Below, one piece after another: positions 49,757 through 62,059 of a stretch of DNA of 64,000 bases (the stretch's first letter is position 1; each line of letters opens with the position of its first letter). The notes below the pieces were generated by a model, which saw nothing but the letters and a program-made list of their open reading frames with translations, did not search any database and was not told where the DNA came from. Source of the stretch: Phlebopus portentosus (Eukaryota > Basidiomycota > Agaricomycetes > Boletales > Boletinellaceae); the NCBI GenBank assembly GCA_037892935.1, contig JAYXKI010000013.1, positions 310,001 to 374,000 of the forward strand. The letters are read 5' to 3'. The translations under genes and the position numbers were made by a program.

Positions 49757-49893
49757 GGTGGACTAAAGTAAGGTTCAGAAAGAACTGGGAACGAAGAACG
49801 TTGCAAGTCACGTGTGAACAGCTCGAGCGTCGATTCGATTCGCTCGCTTCAACGTTTCTCATCGTCGCCCACGACACTGAAAGCACAGTAACA
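49757..49893. promoter_or_regulatory. Short divergent promoter region between SRP72-like and pinin-like genes
   Basis: Only 137 bp separate the two divergent ATGs (49756 on - and 49894 on +), so both 5' UTRs and core promoters must lie or overlap here. No TATA box is evident. Confidence 0.45.
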
Positions 49894-51041
49894 ATGTCGA
49901 CAGAAGAGTAAGTTGCTAATCCATATAGTCCGTAAGCATTTTCAAAACAATTTCGCAGTCCACAACGAGCAATGGCCCCGACACCGGACATCGATTCCCC
50001 GATGCAGGAATCACGGACGACGCCTGCTCCTGAGGGCGGCAGACGACCTCGATTGAACCTCGATGCTCTCGGCATGCGTGGCGGAGGCGGAGAACGCAAG
50101 CGCGGCAAATCTATGTTTGGAGTCCTTGTGAACACGTTGAACAAAGCCAAGGCTGAGGACAAAGAGCGGAGTGCTAGTGAAGCGGTATGTCCCCGTCATT
50201 TCATATCTTCCTGACGAGAACATGATGCTGACCCTATGATGCGTTTCAGGCGAAGAAGAGACAAATGATTGAACAGAGGTTACAAAGCAAACTGAAAAAA
50301 GAGACTGACCATGTCAGGCAAATTGAAGAAGCCAAAAAGGAAAAGGTGACTGCGAATCGGAAGGAGGAAGAGCTACTTCTCAAAGACTCAATCGTGCGTC
50401 CCTTTCCTACTTCATGCGTAATCACTCTTACATCGTTCTTTAGCACAAGTATCGTCGAACACATCTACCAAATCTTTCAAATTTCTTGTCTACCGCCGAT
50501 GTCATTCCTTCTCCCGATACAGACATGGATAGCGACTTCAAATCATCGTCCATTCTACCACCTCGTTCCCATCCACCCCCTTTATACTACCTTCCAGCCG
50601 TTTTAACACCTGAACAGGAAGCCTTTTTGTCAAAACGCAAGGAATTGGTAAGCGCGTTGCCAATTAACGTTTCCTTGCCTAGAAAACTCATGATTACTTG
50701 CTCTGTATCAGACGAAAGAAGCCGCTGAAAAAGAATGGGAACAATTCAAGCTCGACAGAACAACGGGTATCGAGGAGATCACCGCCATCCGACGAAAAGT
50801 TGCGGTTGTCCAAAGCACCGAGTCCAGAACAGAAAATGGAGACGAGAATGCGGATCACGCGCGTTCTCCTACGGCGGACCGTGGAGGAACGACGAAGGAA
50901 GCGGAGATGGAAGTGGACGATGGAGCGAAGGAGAATGGGTCACGAGAGTCGCGCAGCGAGGCGGACAAGGAACGAGAGGGTGAGAGGGAGAACCAAAATC
51001 GAACGCAACAGGCTGACGAGGACGATGCTGTTGAGTATTGA
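49894..51041 (+). CDS. Pinin/SDK/MemA domain protein
   Basis: Five exons: 49894-49907, 49959-50184, 50250-50393, 50444-50647 and 50712-51041. The spliced protein starts MSTEEDPQRAMAPTPD and has RPRLNLDALGMRGG followed by GKSMFGVLVNTLNKAKAED. A charged coiled-coil helix follows (AKKRQMIEQRLQSKLKKE...VRQIEEAKK), then HKYRRTHLPNLSNFL, PPPLYYLPAVLTPEQEAFL and an EKEWEQFKLDRTTGIEEI segment. This order is that of the pinin_SDK_memA domain, found in pinin, a nuclear protein associated with splicing and the exon junction complex. The tail is rich in Glu, Asp and Arg and ends DEDDAVEY. All introns are 50-65 nt, and no frame problem was seen. Confidence 0.88.
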
Positions 51042-51259
51042 CGAGGACCGTATTTAGGTTTATGGTATGATTTTATTTTTCTTGTACTCGGTACTCGTCT
51101 CCATGTGTAGGTATCCTTTACTTCTATAAATGCTTTCATCCAGTTTCTTATCCAGCTAAGTTAGCAAGTGACGAAAGATCCGTTATTTCGAAATTTCTAG
51201 CTTATGGACTTGTAACTTAGTACCTACAGTTAAAAATAAAACACAACTTAGCTCCTAAG

Positions 51260-51352
51260 TGCCCCCATGCCGGATTGAACGACAGACCTTACCATAAACT
51301 TGCACGTTTTGAAACTTACAAGTGGTACGCTCTACCACTGAGCTATAAGGGC
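51260..51352 (-). tRNA. tRNA-Thr (anticodon TGT) with a 21-nt intron
   Basis: On the - strand the acceptor arm GCCCTTA (51352-51346) pairs with TGGGGGC (51267-51261) and a discriminator A at 51260. The D arm is GCTC-AGTGGTA-GAGC, the anticodon stem TACCA/TGGTA with loop CTTGTAA (anticodon 51320-51318), and the T arm TGTCG-TTCAATC-CGGCA. A 21-nt intron (51316-51296) sits one base 3' of the anticodon, the canonical nuclear position. Confidence 0.93.
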
Positions 51353-51419
51353 GAGCAAGATAATGTTTCATACAGATTATGTTGATATCAGATTCTTCTG
51401 CTGAAGCTCATCTTGTGAG

Positions 51420-52840
51420 TTAAAATTTGGGTGAGCACGTTGCAACACTATCCAAAGTCGCCCACCACCTTGTCTTCCCTCCCCCTTCCTTTGGCGCCTC
51501 GGGCGCGAGCTTACCTATCTTGATCTTCTCTCCAGCGCGTTTTACTACTGTAGATATACCTAAGCTTATTCCCTGCTTTCCGCTTCCCGGTATCACCGTC
51601 GTTTGCTTTTTTCTTTTTGACTTCTTTACGGTAGTAAATGAGGATTCCTGATCATGGGAATCATCTTCGTCTTTGACGGGTGCTTTTCGCTTTCCCAGTG
51701 ACTTGGACGAAGAGGTGATCCCGTAAATGGCACGGAACTGCTTCTCCCACTCCTTGCGATGAAGTCTATACAAAGCCATCGTAGCTCTAGCATCCGTGAC
51801 CTAAACGTCAAGTCAGGAAGCAATTAAGCTACTGGGAAGAAGCTATACGTACACTAGAGTGCTCCCCAGCCTGGATAGTTACTCCTAGTTCTTGATGCGC
51901 GAGCTTGCGAAGAGCAGGATATTTGGTCTTAAGTAGCCGTGCCTTTCCTGCGAGTAACTGAGTATCACGAATGAGGTTACGAGGATGCGATAGGAGAAGG
52001 GCTTTCAAGTCGTTATTCAAAGCGTGCCCGACTAAGATCCTGTCCTTCAGTAAATCGTCGATGCGCTTTTGGACATCAGCGAAAGGGATGGCTAACGAAC
52101 AGAGAAGCTGCAGTATGAGCGGCGGTTCAGATTCTGAAAGTTGCTGAGAGTACATACCTTTAACCATGTCCGAAGCTCTTATCCCGCTGACGAAAGTTCG
52201 ATAGTCCGTGACACGTTCTCGTTGTCGTACGAATTCGTCCAAGATGACAGCACCATAATAGTTCACCAAACTAACACGAGCGAGCGAGGATTCTGAGCCA
52301 TTTGGACCGACGCCGACCATTTCGCAGTCAATCGCTAAATATTTCCCCGGCCTGCAAAAAGAAATCGTATTAGCATTCAAGAACTGTCAGGAAAGCAAGG
52401 TAAAGACTCACTGCTTCTGCTCTTCCGAATATTCCAGTTCTCCAAGCACCAATTTCCGTAGGTACGTCAGTGACTCCCTTCCATGCTTGAGATTTTGAGC
52501 GTCGGCGTCGGCTGCGACAGATCGATGTGATGACGGGGATTCTCGACCTTGCGAAAAACTTGAAACCGATACACTCTCCCGAACGCTACTTCCGGTCTCA
52601 CTGGCTACATCGTCCACGACGCTCCCCATTCTTCTTCGCTTCTTTGAAGGTGATTTCGATGTCGTTTTCGTGTCATTCTTGAGTTTCTGCGTTCATCATG
52701 GTCAGTACTACTACCAATGAGCACGAAGGAAATTCGCAATCGAAAGACATACATGCCTTCTGAAGAGCAAGCCAGTTCGCAGAAGGCACACTTTGCTCTG
52801 GAGCTTCTTCTTTCCCTTTTTCTTTTGATTGTTTTGTCAT
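51420..52840 (-). CDS. REX4: RNA exonuclease 4 (REXO4-like), DEDDh 3'-5' exonuclease
   Basis: Five exons: 52840-52757, 52686-52412, 52351-52158, 52091-51853 and 51800-51420. The start is MTKQSKEKGKEEA with SANWLALQKKLKND, typical of REXO4. The nuclease core has the DEDDh residues: Asp and Glu in LAIDCEMVGVG, the central Asp in LVGHALNNDLKALL, and His with Asp in GEHSSVTDARATM. The basic Lys-rich C-terminus (KKSKRKKQTT) suits a nucleolar protein acting in rRNA processing. Intron 1 (52756-52687) has a GC donor (AAG|GCATGT) with a normal AG acceptor; this is the only join that keeps the LQKKLKND continuity. All other introns are GT-AG, 52-66 nt. The gene is divergent from the mitochondrial carrier with 226 bp between ATGs. 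Confidence 0.92.
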
Positions 52841-53066
52841 AGCGAAGTGAAACCGGAAGATGTTTTGCGGATCTAAGATACAGAGACAAAGAGCGCGGAT
52901 CCGTGTGACGCGAGTCTTCCGTGCTATCTATCTTGCGAGTCCTCACCGACTATGGCTCACTCTCTTTGGCTTTCTTGCTCTCAACCTCTTCTAGTCAAGG
53001 TTCACTCGGCATTGTATCCGAGTGTCAGATCTATTGATCGACTTATAAAGACAGAGGTGAATTGGG

Positions 53067-54756
53067 ATGACAAAAATACCGGGATTCCTTGATACGATAT
53101 GGCACCCGAGCACTGTGAACGAGCTCATCGCGGGAAGCGTCGGTGCGTAGAATTAGTTTTACTTCATAAACCATCGACCGATATTTAGCATCCTGGTAGG
53201 TGGGGCGGCTCAGGTGCTTGTCGGTCAACCTCTCGATACAATTAAGACCCGTGCACAGATTGCTCCCAGTGAGTTTTATCTTATTCTTGCATTATTCTTT
53301 CAGTGAGATTACCCTTTGTATCTCTCAGAGGGGATGTTTGTAAGCATAATATTAGTTCTCTGATTCAGAAGAAGATTGAGCTGTCGCAGAAAGGGCCTAT
53401 GGACATCCTAGTACAGACAGTAAGAAAGGAAGGGGTCCTCGCCTTATGGAAGGGTACGTCATCAGCTTTCTATAACAGCGAGCCTTTCAATTCCTTGCAT
53501 ATTGATTGTCTTTATCGTCAGGGATGGCAAGTCCTCTCATCGGTATCGCCGGCGTAAACTCCCTCCTCTTCACTTCCTACGCAATCTCAAAACGCATGAT
53601 CTCACCTTTTCCGGATCTTTCCTTGAAAGAAATCGCTGCAGCGGGAGCTATGGCTGGTGCCGCCAACTCCATACTCGCAAGCCCAGGTATACTCCCTTCT
53701 TGTCCCTCCCAAAATACATTTGATCTGAAGGTTTTGAATCTTTCCAGTTGAGATGTTCAAAGTGCGCATGCAAGGCCAATACGGAAGTCCGGGTGATAAA
53801 CGACTACGGGCCGTTGTTAGTGAGATGTGGTCCCAATGGGGCTTCAGAAAAGGAGTTATGCGTGGTTTCTGGGTAAGGTGAGGTATTGTGAAAGAGATTG
53901 TCTAGTCTTATCATTTGTCCAGGTTACTGTCGCCCGAGAAATACCAGCCTACGCAGGGTAAGCGTAAATACTGTATCTTGCTTTGAAACATAGGTACTTA
54001 CTGACTTCCTTTGCCGGCAGTTTCTATACCGGTACGATCTCTCTCTCTAGAGCTATGCGCCAGAGCTGATGTATACTCAGGCTTTGAGTTCGCAAAGCGC
54101 CGTTTTCGCGAACGGTATCCAGGATCGAGCCTACCAGTCTGGGCTCTCCTTGCAAGCGGCTCCTGCGGAGGTGTACGTTCCTTCAATTATTTCCATCTTC
54201 GTCAAACACACGAAATTTACACCTCATCAGATCTCGTACTGGCTAGCTTGTTATCCTCTTGGTACCCACTCGGTCTTCTACTGGTCGGAAATTTTATTTA
54301 CTTGATGCCCTATAGACGTCATCAAATCTCGCGTCCAGCTTCGCGCTACTCCACCAACGGGTACCCCTGTCCAGTATATCGCGCATGAGTTCAAGACTAT
54401 TGTCGGCGAGAGTGGATTGTACGCGTCTGTGTTCGTACGGACTCACTGACTAATAGTAATAATGATTTGTATTCTAGCCGTGGTCTTTTCAGAGGATTAT
54501 CACCGTCTTGTATGAGCTTTTCCTCTATTTGGGTAGATCGATGACTGAAACGAATGTCCATTCCAGTGCTTAGGAGGTGTGTTTTACCATCCTACCGGAC
54601 GGTCCACGAACTAACTCGCTGAAGTATACCCGCTGCTGGAGCAACTTTTGGAGCGTTTGAACTTACCCGAGGTGCATCTATATCACTTATTGATCGCTGA
54701 TTAACAATGCTAACTTACATTATACAGAATTCTTACGAGAGGCTACCGGTGTATGA
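53067..54756 (+). CDS. Mitochondrial carrier family (SLC25, carnitine/acylcarnitine-like)
   Basis: Fourteen exons: 53067-53142, 53200-53268, 53369-53453, 53522-53686, 53748-53872, 53923-53957, 54021-54031, 54081-54172, 54231-54261, 54316-54418, 54478-54509, 54567-54576, 54625-54671 and 54728-54756. Three repeats each carry the PX[DE]XX[KR]X[RK] carrier signature: QPLDTIKTRAQ, SPVEMFKVRMQG and YPLDVIKSRVQL. Other conserved parts are AGSVGGAAQVLVG, LWKGMASPLIG, GVMRGFWVTVAREIPAYAG and IPAAGATFGAFELT. It transports a metabolite across the inner mitochondrial membrane; the order and phrases recall the carnitine/acylcarnitine (SLC25A20) group, but the substrate is inferred. Two exons are tiny, 11 nt (54021-54031) and 10 nt (54567-54576). 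The last exons are duplicated downstream at 58364-58554. Confidence 0.92.
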
Positions 54757-57700
54757 TCTCATAATACTTATTTCTTAATACAGGATACACTTATGTTCAG
54801 CTTTAACGAAGGATCACACGTAAGGTATTTATGATCACAGACTGACTCGTCGCCGACAGTCTATCCTTAGTGAAGGATAGACAATCAGAAACGGAGGTAT
54901 ATTGTCTAGCGAGCAATTTTCTAACAACGCAGCGGACAAAACAAGATAGAACAGAACAGGCAGGACAAGGCGGGAGAAAGCAGGGACGCGTAAAGGAAAA
55001 GATACTGATGTACGGGTTATCTACAAGCACAGAAGAAGACATTGGCATCCGACAGAGAAGTTGAAGCACATCCTTCGTATAGATAGGTTCCCGGACCATG
55101 CGAGCAGGACCTGACGACCCTGGCTCATGGACCATGGGCTAAATTACAGCCTATGCGCGGAGAGAGTCGCGCAAGGGAGGGGGGGTGCAACGCGGACGAA
55201 GATGGGTGGCGGTGGCCTTGGCGACAACGCGGAAGGAAAGCCGCCATTCTTCTCGCTCGACATATATGACTTGTCGTCGAGTTCGAGCTTGACGATCGTG
55301 ATGGACCTGCAACGGACCGTCCGCGTCGCAAATAGTACACTGTTGTACAGAAGGGAAGAAACCACGCAGATATAAATAGGAAGACAACGCAAGGGAAACA
55401 TTCTTCGGTGTGTTTAGTCCTCTAATTCGCGAGGTCTGGGACTGATGTTAGTACTACACATTCAGGTCTTTTAAAGAACTAATATAACTCACTGCTTAAT
55501 TTCAAGTGCCGTTTAGCTGTGACCGTTGTCTACGCCGCCGCTGCTGCACCTAGGCCAAACTCGTTCCTGGCCCTTCTATCCGCTTCGCGCATCAGTTGGA
55601 TATCTAGGAGGATGGCACGGTCGACGTCAGGAGGACTCATGATTTCGGTGTCGGTGGGATTTGTAGGCTGCACCAAGCGAATCGTAGGACCATTGAAAAT
55701 GAACGAATCTGGAGACGACACAGGAGACGAGGCACGCGAGAAGACCGGGCTGGAGCACGGAGATTCGGAGGAGTTGGACTCCTCATCCGCAAAATAGCTG
55801 TCCTCATTTGCGACATGGCCAGAGAACGAGTTGTCCAGAAGGAAGAACGAGCCGTCACCATCAGTCGAGAACGAGTGATTTGCAGCTGGATTGAAGTCGG
55901 CGATCGCAGACCGATCCAGTTCATCGTCGAACCAGCTAGAGTCGGGCTCGTTCTTATCGAAGGATAGGTCGTCGCGCTCAACGAAGATGTCGCCGAACTC
56001 TCGGACGAGCCTTGCAATTTCGTGGCCGCGTACATATGTTGCCTCTGGGGAGCTCGAACTAGACGGGGTAGACTGACGAGGGGGAGTAGGTTCGCGGGGC
56101 TGGGTCCTCTTAAGAACGAAAGTGGGCCTGGGAGGCTGAGTGCGCCCGTGACCTTCAAAGCTCTCGAGGAATCCGGGGGAAAGACAAGCACGGCCACCAG
56201 ACGGGCGAATCGGTGCACAGTTGGTTTGAGCCGGACGCGGAGTCGGCGCGTACAGGCCAGGTGGATAGAAGCATGAGTTACCAATCGCGTTTGCCTTAGC
56301 CTGATGACGCTGCGCAGGAAAGAGCCTATCTAACTCCGCAGCGGGGTTATGCTTCTTCTTAGGGATGTCACGAGTGTTGGCGTTCTTAACCGACGACGGG
56401 CAGGTAGCATATGTGTTAGACGAAGAATCCGAGAGCGAGCCAGTATTACAGAGACCAGGGAGGGAGTCCGAAGCGTTTGCCATCTGATGGGATGATGATA
56501 AGTCATGTGGCTTGAGTGGGAATAGATAAAAGGTTAGGTGGCTTACATGTTCAAAGCGAGCCAATGCGTTCCTGATGGCTATCTTCCTGACTGGGCGAGG
56601 CTGAACCAGTTCGACCTTGGACTGTGTTCCGTGGTCAGAATGAGCTATCGTTTCTGGGAAGCGCAAAGGATAGGTGGCTTACCTCGAAATCGGAAACCAT
56701 GTTCCATAGCGGAACCCCTCCGACATGGAGGCCAGGAGGGTACGAGGGGCCCGTCACGTCCTCAGATGCAAGTTCATACCTGTTTGACTGGATTGGCGGC
56801 TCGTCGAACACATTGATGAAATCGAGCCTTCGCTCGATTTCAGGATCAACGACGGCCTGATCCAATTCCACAAACGTACTGAACTCGACTGTCGTGGGCG
56901 GGACGCATGGCCAAGGCCATACGAACTGTGCCCAGGTATGCGTAGAAGAGTTATTGAAGAAAGACATGACAGCTAATAGCAGGGGGAGGATACTTCTCGA
57001 TACTGCTGATGGATGGTAGTGGTAGGATGGAAAGGGGGGGGCGGTCGTTTCGTGGGTTGTTATACTCTCCTCAAAGGCTTTGTGGCCAGGACCTCGGTAG
57101 ATGCCGTGCTCAAAGTTTCAAGCCACGGTCTAAGCTGTGCCTCGCTTTAGAAGTGCTTTCTCACGCGCTTAGGCCAATGCTTGAGCCGCGTAATTTATTC
57201 ATCTCAGCTGTGTCGCCCCCAAATCGGACGATAGCTATGCTTACATTCAAATTATGCCCACGGGGATGAGCAAGAGAGGACGAGGCGAAGAGAACACAGT
57301 TCTCGACTTGGAGGTCTTCTCCGCAAAGTGATTGCACAGCCTCAGCTTGAACCATTTTATACAGAACTAATGGTCTTTATCCTCTCGACTTGATAATGCC
57401 TTTGCATTGTCTTGTCGGAGTTATCGTCCACGGGATGACTGCCATTGTTTTCATCTCGTATTTGATTCTTTTGCTGAATTGGTGGGAGAAAGAATGATGC
57501 TGGATCGGCTAAGGCGTGCAACACGGTTCGCTCCAGTGCACATGCTGACCATATACTGTACTTGCTATTGGTGCTACTAGACTGCCGATACTGTCACCCA
57601 TTCCGTTGTTGAACCCTCGCATCCATCGGATACTAAGAGAGTCACCCGGAACTGGATCGACTGGGTCAGCAAGACTATTATTGTCGATGGTATGCATATT

Positions 57701-58350
57701 CGAGCATAATCACGACATGAGGTTTCAGCTTAACCGTGCGACAGCAATCAGTAGTGTACATTCTTGCCTACGTGGTCATGCTGATGAAGAGAGTTCCTCC
57801 TGATCAAGTCGATCAAGGACTGCGATGCTCTCTCATCCCCTACCTCCCCGTGTCCCAGCTTATATCCTTCATAATATCGCTCCGCTATGGCGCATGTATA
57901 CGATTTCGTCTGGTATGTTCATGGAGCTAATTCTTTCTACTAATGTTTGAGTGTGATTATAATCTCTACTTACGTTCGAATTCATCGACCAGAAAAACAT
58001 ACGAGTACGGAATCCGTTGTCCGTGGCCAAGGAATCAATGTTGGTGATGCAACGATGTACCCTTGCAGCTAGTGAGTCAGTCCTATGCGGTACAACCTCG
58101 GGTCGGAGCGATTGGGCCTCAAAGTGGATCTAGGGCCAGGGCCTCGCAACGTCTCTTTCTATTGTGAAAGGCCCGCATCGCCATCTGGAATGCAGACACG
58201 ATCTGCGGGGCGGGTGGGGGCGATGAATGATTTTCGGGTGGTAAAAAGGTACGATGTCACAGATACTATACCCATAATCCCGGTATTGCCCATCGCTGAC
58301 CGCTCGCTTGTCTTATGGTTAGCCCATCTGGACCTCTCAGAGGCCTTTCC
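54553..58350. repeat. Tandem segmental duplication, unit 1 (about 3.8 kb)
   Basis: The sequence beginning 'aatgtccattccag' at 54553, inside the last part of the carrier gene, recurs at 58351. It is followed by near-identical carrier exons, the same non-coding stretch (near 54830 and 58626) and the same 3-exon minus-strand gene. The unit's right end reads 'aggcctttccaatgtccat' and so joins directly to the next unit. The shared 'aatgtccat' at the junction suggests microhomology. Confidence 0.85.
55530..56967 (-). CDS. Unrecognised 3-exon protein, tandem family member 1
   Basis: Exon 1 (56967-56683) encodes MSFFNNSSTHTWAQFVWPWP, EIERRLDFINVFDEPP and PPGLHVGGVPLWNMVSDFE. Exon 2 (56621-56547) encodes KVELVQPRPVRKIAIRNAL. 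Exon 3 (56483-55530) starts MANASDSLPGLCNTGS. It has KKKHNPAAELDRLFPAQRHQ, a Pro/Ser-rich part, VRGHEIARLVREFGDIFVER and an acidic Ser-rich part, and ends near PPDVDRAILLDIQLMREADR. There is no signal peptide or membrane segment; the middle is likely disordered. I recognise no family, so it may be lineage-restricted. A TATA-like 'gtataac' lies about 95 bp upstream, near 57060. Near-identical copies follow at 59315-60747 and from 63368 on. Confidence 0.75.
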
Positions 58351-58363
58351 AATGTCCATTCCA

Positions 58364-58554
58364 GTGCTTAGGAGGTGTGTTTTACCATCCTACCGGATGG
58401 TCCACGAACTAACTCGCTGAAGTATACCCGCTGCTGGAGCAACTTTTGGAGCGTTTGAACTTGCCCGAGGTGCATCTATATCACTTATTGATCGCTGATT
58501 AACAATGCTGACTTACATTATACAGAATTCTTACGAGAGACTACCGGTGTATGA
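58364..58554 (+). pseudogene. Orphan 3' exons of the mitochondrial carrier
   Basis: Copies of the last three carrier exons (58364-58373, 58423 to about 58469, 58526-58554) keep their splice sites and reading: LLRS, IPAAGATFGAFELAR, EFLRETTGV and stop. They have no upstream carrier sequence, so they cannot make a carrier. They are a by-product of the tandem duplication. Confidence 0.85.
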
Positions 58555-59314
58555 TCTTATTATACTTATTTCTTAATATAGGATACTCTTACGTTCAACT
58601 TAACGATGGATCACACGTAAGGTATTTATGATCACAGACTGACCCGTCGCCGACAGTCTACCCTTAAGGAAGGATAGACGATCAGAAACGGAGGTATATT
58701 GTCTAGTGAGCAATTTTCTAACAACGCAGCGGACAAAACAAGATAGAACAGAACAGGCAGGACAAGACGGGAGAGAGCAGGGACACGCAAAGGAAAAGAT
58801 ACTGATGTACAGATTATCTACAAGCGCAGAAGAAGACATTGGCATCAGACAGAGAAATTGAAGCACATCCTTCGTATAGATAGGTTCCCGGACCATGCGA
58901 GCAGGACCTGACGATCCTGGCTCATGGACCATGGGCTAAATTACAGCCTATGCGCGGAGAGAGTCGCGCAAGGGGGGGTGCAACGCGGACGAAGATGGGT
59001 GGCCTTGGCGACAACGCGGAAGGAAAGCCGCCATTCTTCTCGCTCGACGTATATGACTTGTCGTCGAGTTCGAGCTTGACGATCGTGATGGACCTGCAAC
59101 GGACCGTCCGCGTCGCAAACAGTACACTGTTGTACAGAAGGGAAGAAACCACGCAGATATAAATAGGAAGACAACGCAAGGGAAACATTCTTCGGTGTGT
59201 TTAGTCCTCTAATTCGCGAGGTCTGGAGATCGGTATCAGTACGCGTTCAGATCATTCAAAGAATATGTATGACTTACTCCTTTAATTCAAGTGACGTTTA
59301 GCTGTGACCGTTGT

Positions 59315-60747
59315 TTATGCCGCCGCGGCACCTAGCTCGGACTCGTTCCTGGCCCTTCCATCTTCTTCACGCATCCGTTGGATCCCTAGGAGGATAGCGC
59401 GGTCGACGTCAGGAGGACTCATGATTTCGGCGTCAGTGGGATTTGTAGGCTGCACCAAGCGAATCGTAGGACCATTGAAAATGAACGAATCTGGAGACGA
59501 CACAGGGGACGAGGCACGCGAGAAGACCGGGCTGGAGCACGGGGACTCGGAGGAGTTAGACTCCTCATCCGCAAAATAGCTGTCCTCGTTCGCGACATGG
59601 CCGGAGAACGAGTTGTCCAGAAGGAAGAACGAGCCATCACCATCAGTTGAGAACGAGTGATTCGCAGCCGGATTGAAGTCGGCGATCGCAGACCGATCCA
59701 GTTCATCGTCGAACCAGCTAGAGTCGGGCTCGTTCTTATCGAAGGATAGGTCGTCGCGCTCAACGAAGATGTCGCCGAACTCTCGGACGAGCCTTGCAAT
59801 TTCGTGGCCGCGTACATATGTTGCCTCTGGGGAGCTTGAACTAGACGGGGTAGACTGACGAGGGGGAGTAGGTTCGCGGGGCTGGGTCCTCTTAAGAACG
59901 AAAGTGGGCCTGGGAGGCTGAGTGCGCCCGTGACCTTCAAAGCTCTCGAGGAATCCGGGGGAAAGACAAGCACGGCCACCAGACGGGCGAATCGGTGCAC
60001 GGTTGGTTTGAGCCGGACGCGGAGCCGGCGCGTATAGGCCAGGTGGATAGAAGCATGAGTTACCAATCGCGTTTGCCTTAGCCTGATGACGCTGCGCAGG
60101 AAAGAGCCTATCTAACTCCGCAGCGGGGTTATGCTTCTTCTTAGGGATGTCACGAGTGTTGGCGTTCTTAACCGACGACGGGCAGGTAGCATATGTGTTA
60201 GACGAAGAATCCGAGCGCGAGCCAGTATTACAGAGACCGGGGAGGGAGTCCGAAGCGTTTGCCATCTGATGGGATCATGATAAGTCATGTGGCTTGAGTG
60301 GGAATAGATAAAAGGTTAGGTGGCTTACATGTTCAAAGCGAGCCAATGCGTTCCTGATGGCGATCTTCCTGACAGGACGAGGTTGAACCAGTTTGACCTT
60401 GGGCTGTTCCATGGTCACAATGAGCTATCGTCTCTGGGAAGCGCAAAAGATAGGTGGCTTACCTCGAAATCGGAAACCATGTTGAGTAGTGGGACCCCTC
60501 CGACATGGAGGCCAGGGGGGTACAAGGGCCCGGTCGTTTGTTCCGTTGCCAGTTCATGTCTATTCGCGTGGAGTTGCGGCTCGTCGAAAACATTGATAAA
60601 GTCGAGCCTTCGCTCGATTTCAGGGTCAATGACGGCCTGATCCACCTCTGCGAATGAACTGAACTCAAAGGTAGTAGGCGGGACGCACGGCCAAGGCCAT
60701 ACGAACTGCGCCCAGGTATGCGTAGAGGAGTTATTGAAGAAAGACAT
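59315..60747 (-). CDS. Unrecognised 3-exon protein, tandem family member 2
   Basis: Exon 1 is 60747-60463, exon 2 60403-60329 (PKVKLVQPRPVRKIAI) and exon 3 60265-59315. Nearly identical to member 1. Exon 1 differs most, around FEFSSFAEVDQAVIDPE and QLHANRHELATEQTTGP. The exon-2 acceptor region carries a small deletion relative to unit 1, but the splice site is kept. The C-terminus differs (GIQRMREEDGRARNESELG). All frames are intact, so the copy looks functional. Confidence 0.75.
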
Positions 60748-62059
60748 TATAGCTAATGGCAGAAGGGGAGGAAACTTCTCGATACTGCTAGGTGGATGGT
60801 TGTGGTAGGATGGAAAGAGGGGAGCGGTCGTTTCGTGGGTTGTTATACTCTCCTCAAAGGCTTCGTGGCCAGGGCCTCGGTAGATGCCGTGCTCAAAGTT
60901 TCAAGCCACGGTCTAAGTTGTGCCTCGCTTTAGAAGTGCTTTCTCACGCGCTTGGGCCAACTCAAGCCAATGCTTGCCCCCAAATCGGACGATAGCTATA
61001 CCTGCATTCAAATTATGCCCACTGGGATGAGCAAGAGAGGACGAGGCGAAGAGAATACAGTTCTCGACTTGGAGGTCTTCTCCACAAAGTGATTGCTCAG
61101 CCTCAGCTTGAACCATTTTATACAGAACCAATGGTCTTTTAAACCCTTCGATTTGATGTTGCAATGTCTTTGCATTGTCTTGTCGGAGATTACGTCCCAC
61201 GGGATGACTGTCGATGTTTTCATCTCGTATTTGATTCTTTTGTTGAATTGGCAGGAGAAAGAAGAATGCTGGATTGGCTAAGGCGCGCAAACCAGTTTGC
61301 TCCAGTGCTCATGCTGGCCATCACTGTAGATGCCATTGATGCTACTAGACTGCCGATACTGTCACCCATTCATAGCATTCTCGACTGTACATAAATGAAC
61401 ACTGTCGCGGGATTGAGCTGAAACCTCAAATCGTGATTATGCTCGAATATGCATACCCAGACTGTATATTTAGAACTCATGGTTACTTCTATTCTTGATC
61501 AACTCGATCGAGGACTACGATACTTTCTCATCCCCCACCTCCTCGTGTCTCGGCTTTTATATCGCTCTACGATTGCGCCTACATATGATTTCGTCTGGCA
61601 TGTTCATGGAGCTAATTATCTATACTAATGTTTGGATGCGATTACCCTTCGTGTATAATATCTACTTATCTTATGTTCCTGTTCATCTACCAGAGAAACA
61701 CGCAAGTATAGAAGGAAGACCGTTGTCCGTGGCCAAGGAATCAATGTTGGCGATGCAACGATGTACCCTTGCAGCTAGTAAGTCAGTTCTATGGGATACA
61801 GCCTCGGGTCGGAGCGATTGGGCCTCTAAGTGGATCTCGTGCCAGGGCCTCGCAACGTCTCTTTCTATTGTGAAAGGCCCGCATCGCCATCTGGAATGCA
61901 GACACGATCTGCAGAGCGGGTAAGGTCGATGAATGATTTTCGGGTGTTCAAAAGGTACGATGTCGCAGATACTGTACCTATAATCCTGGTACTGCCCGTC
62001 ACTGACCGCTTGTCTTATGGTCAGCCCATCTGGACCTCTCAGAGGCCTTTCCAATGTCC

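Larger units (their letters stand above)
58351..62052. repeat. Tandem segmental duplication, unit 2 (about 3.7 kb)
   Basis: It repeats unit 1 from the carrier 3' exons through the 3-exon gene to 'cctctcagaggcctttccaatgtccat' (matching both 58335-58358 and 62035-62059). It differs from unit 1 by scattered substitutions and small indels, for example an in-frame loss of 'ggtggc' near 58998 and rearranged sequence at 61310-61660. Confidence 0.85.

Noticed and set aside
55127..55401. Overlapping frames on both strands conserved between duplication units
   Set aside because: Conservation is explained by the recent duplication; no motif or splice link, probably 3' untranslated or intergenic.
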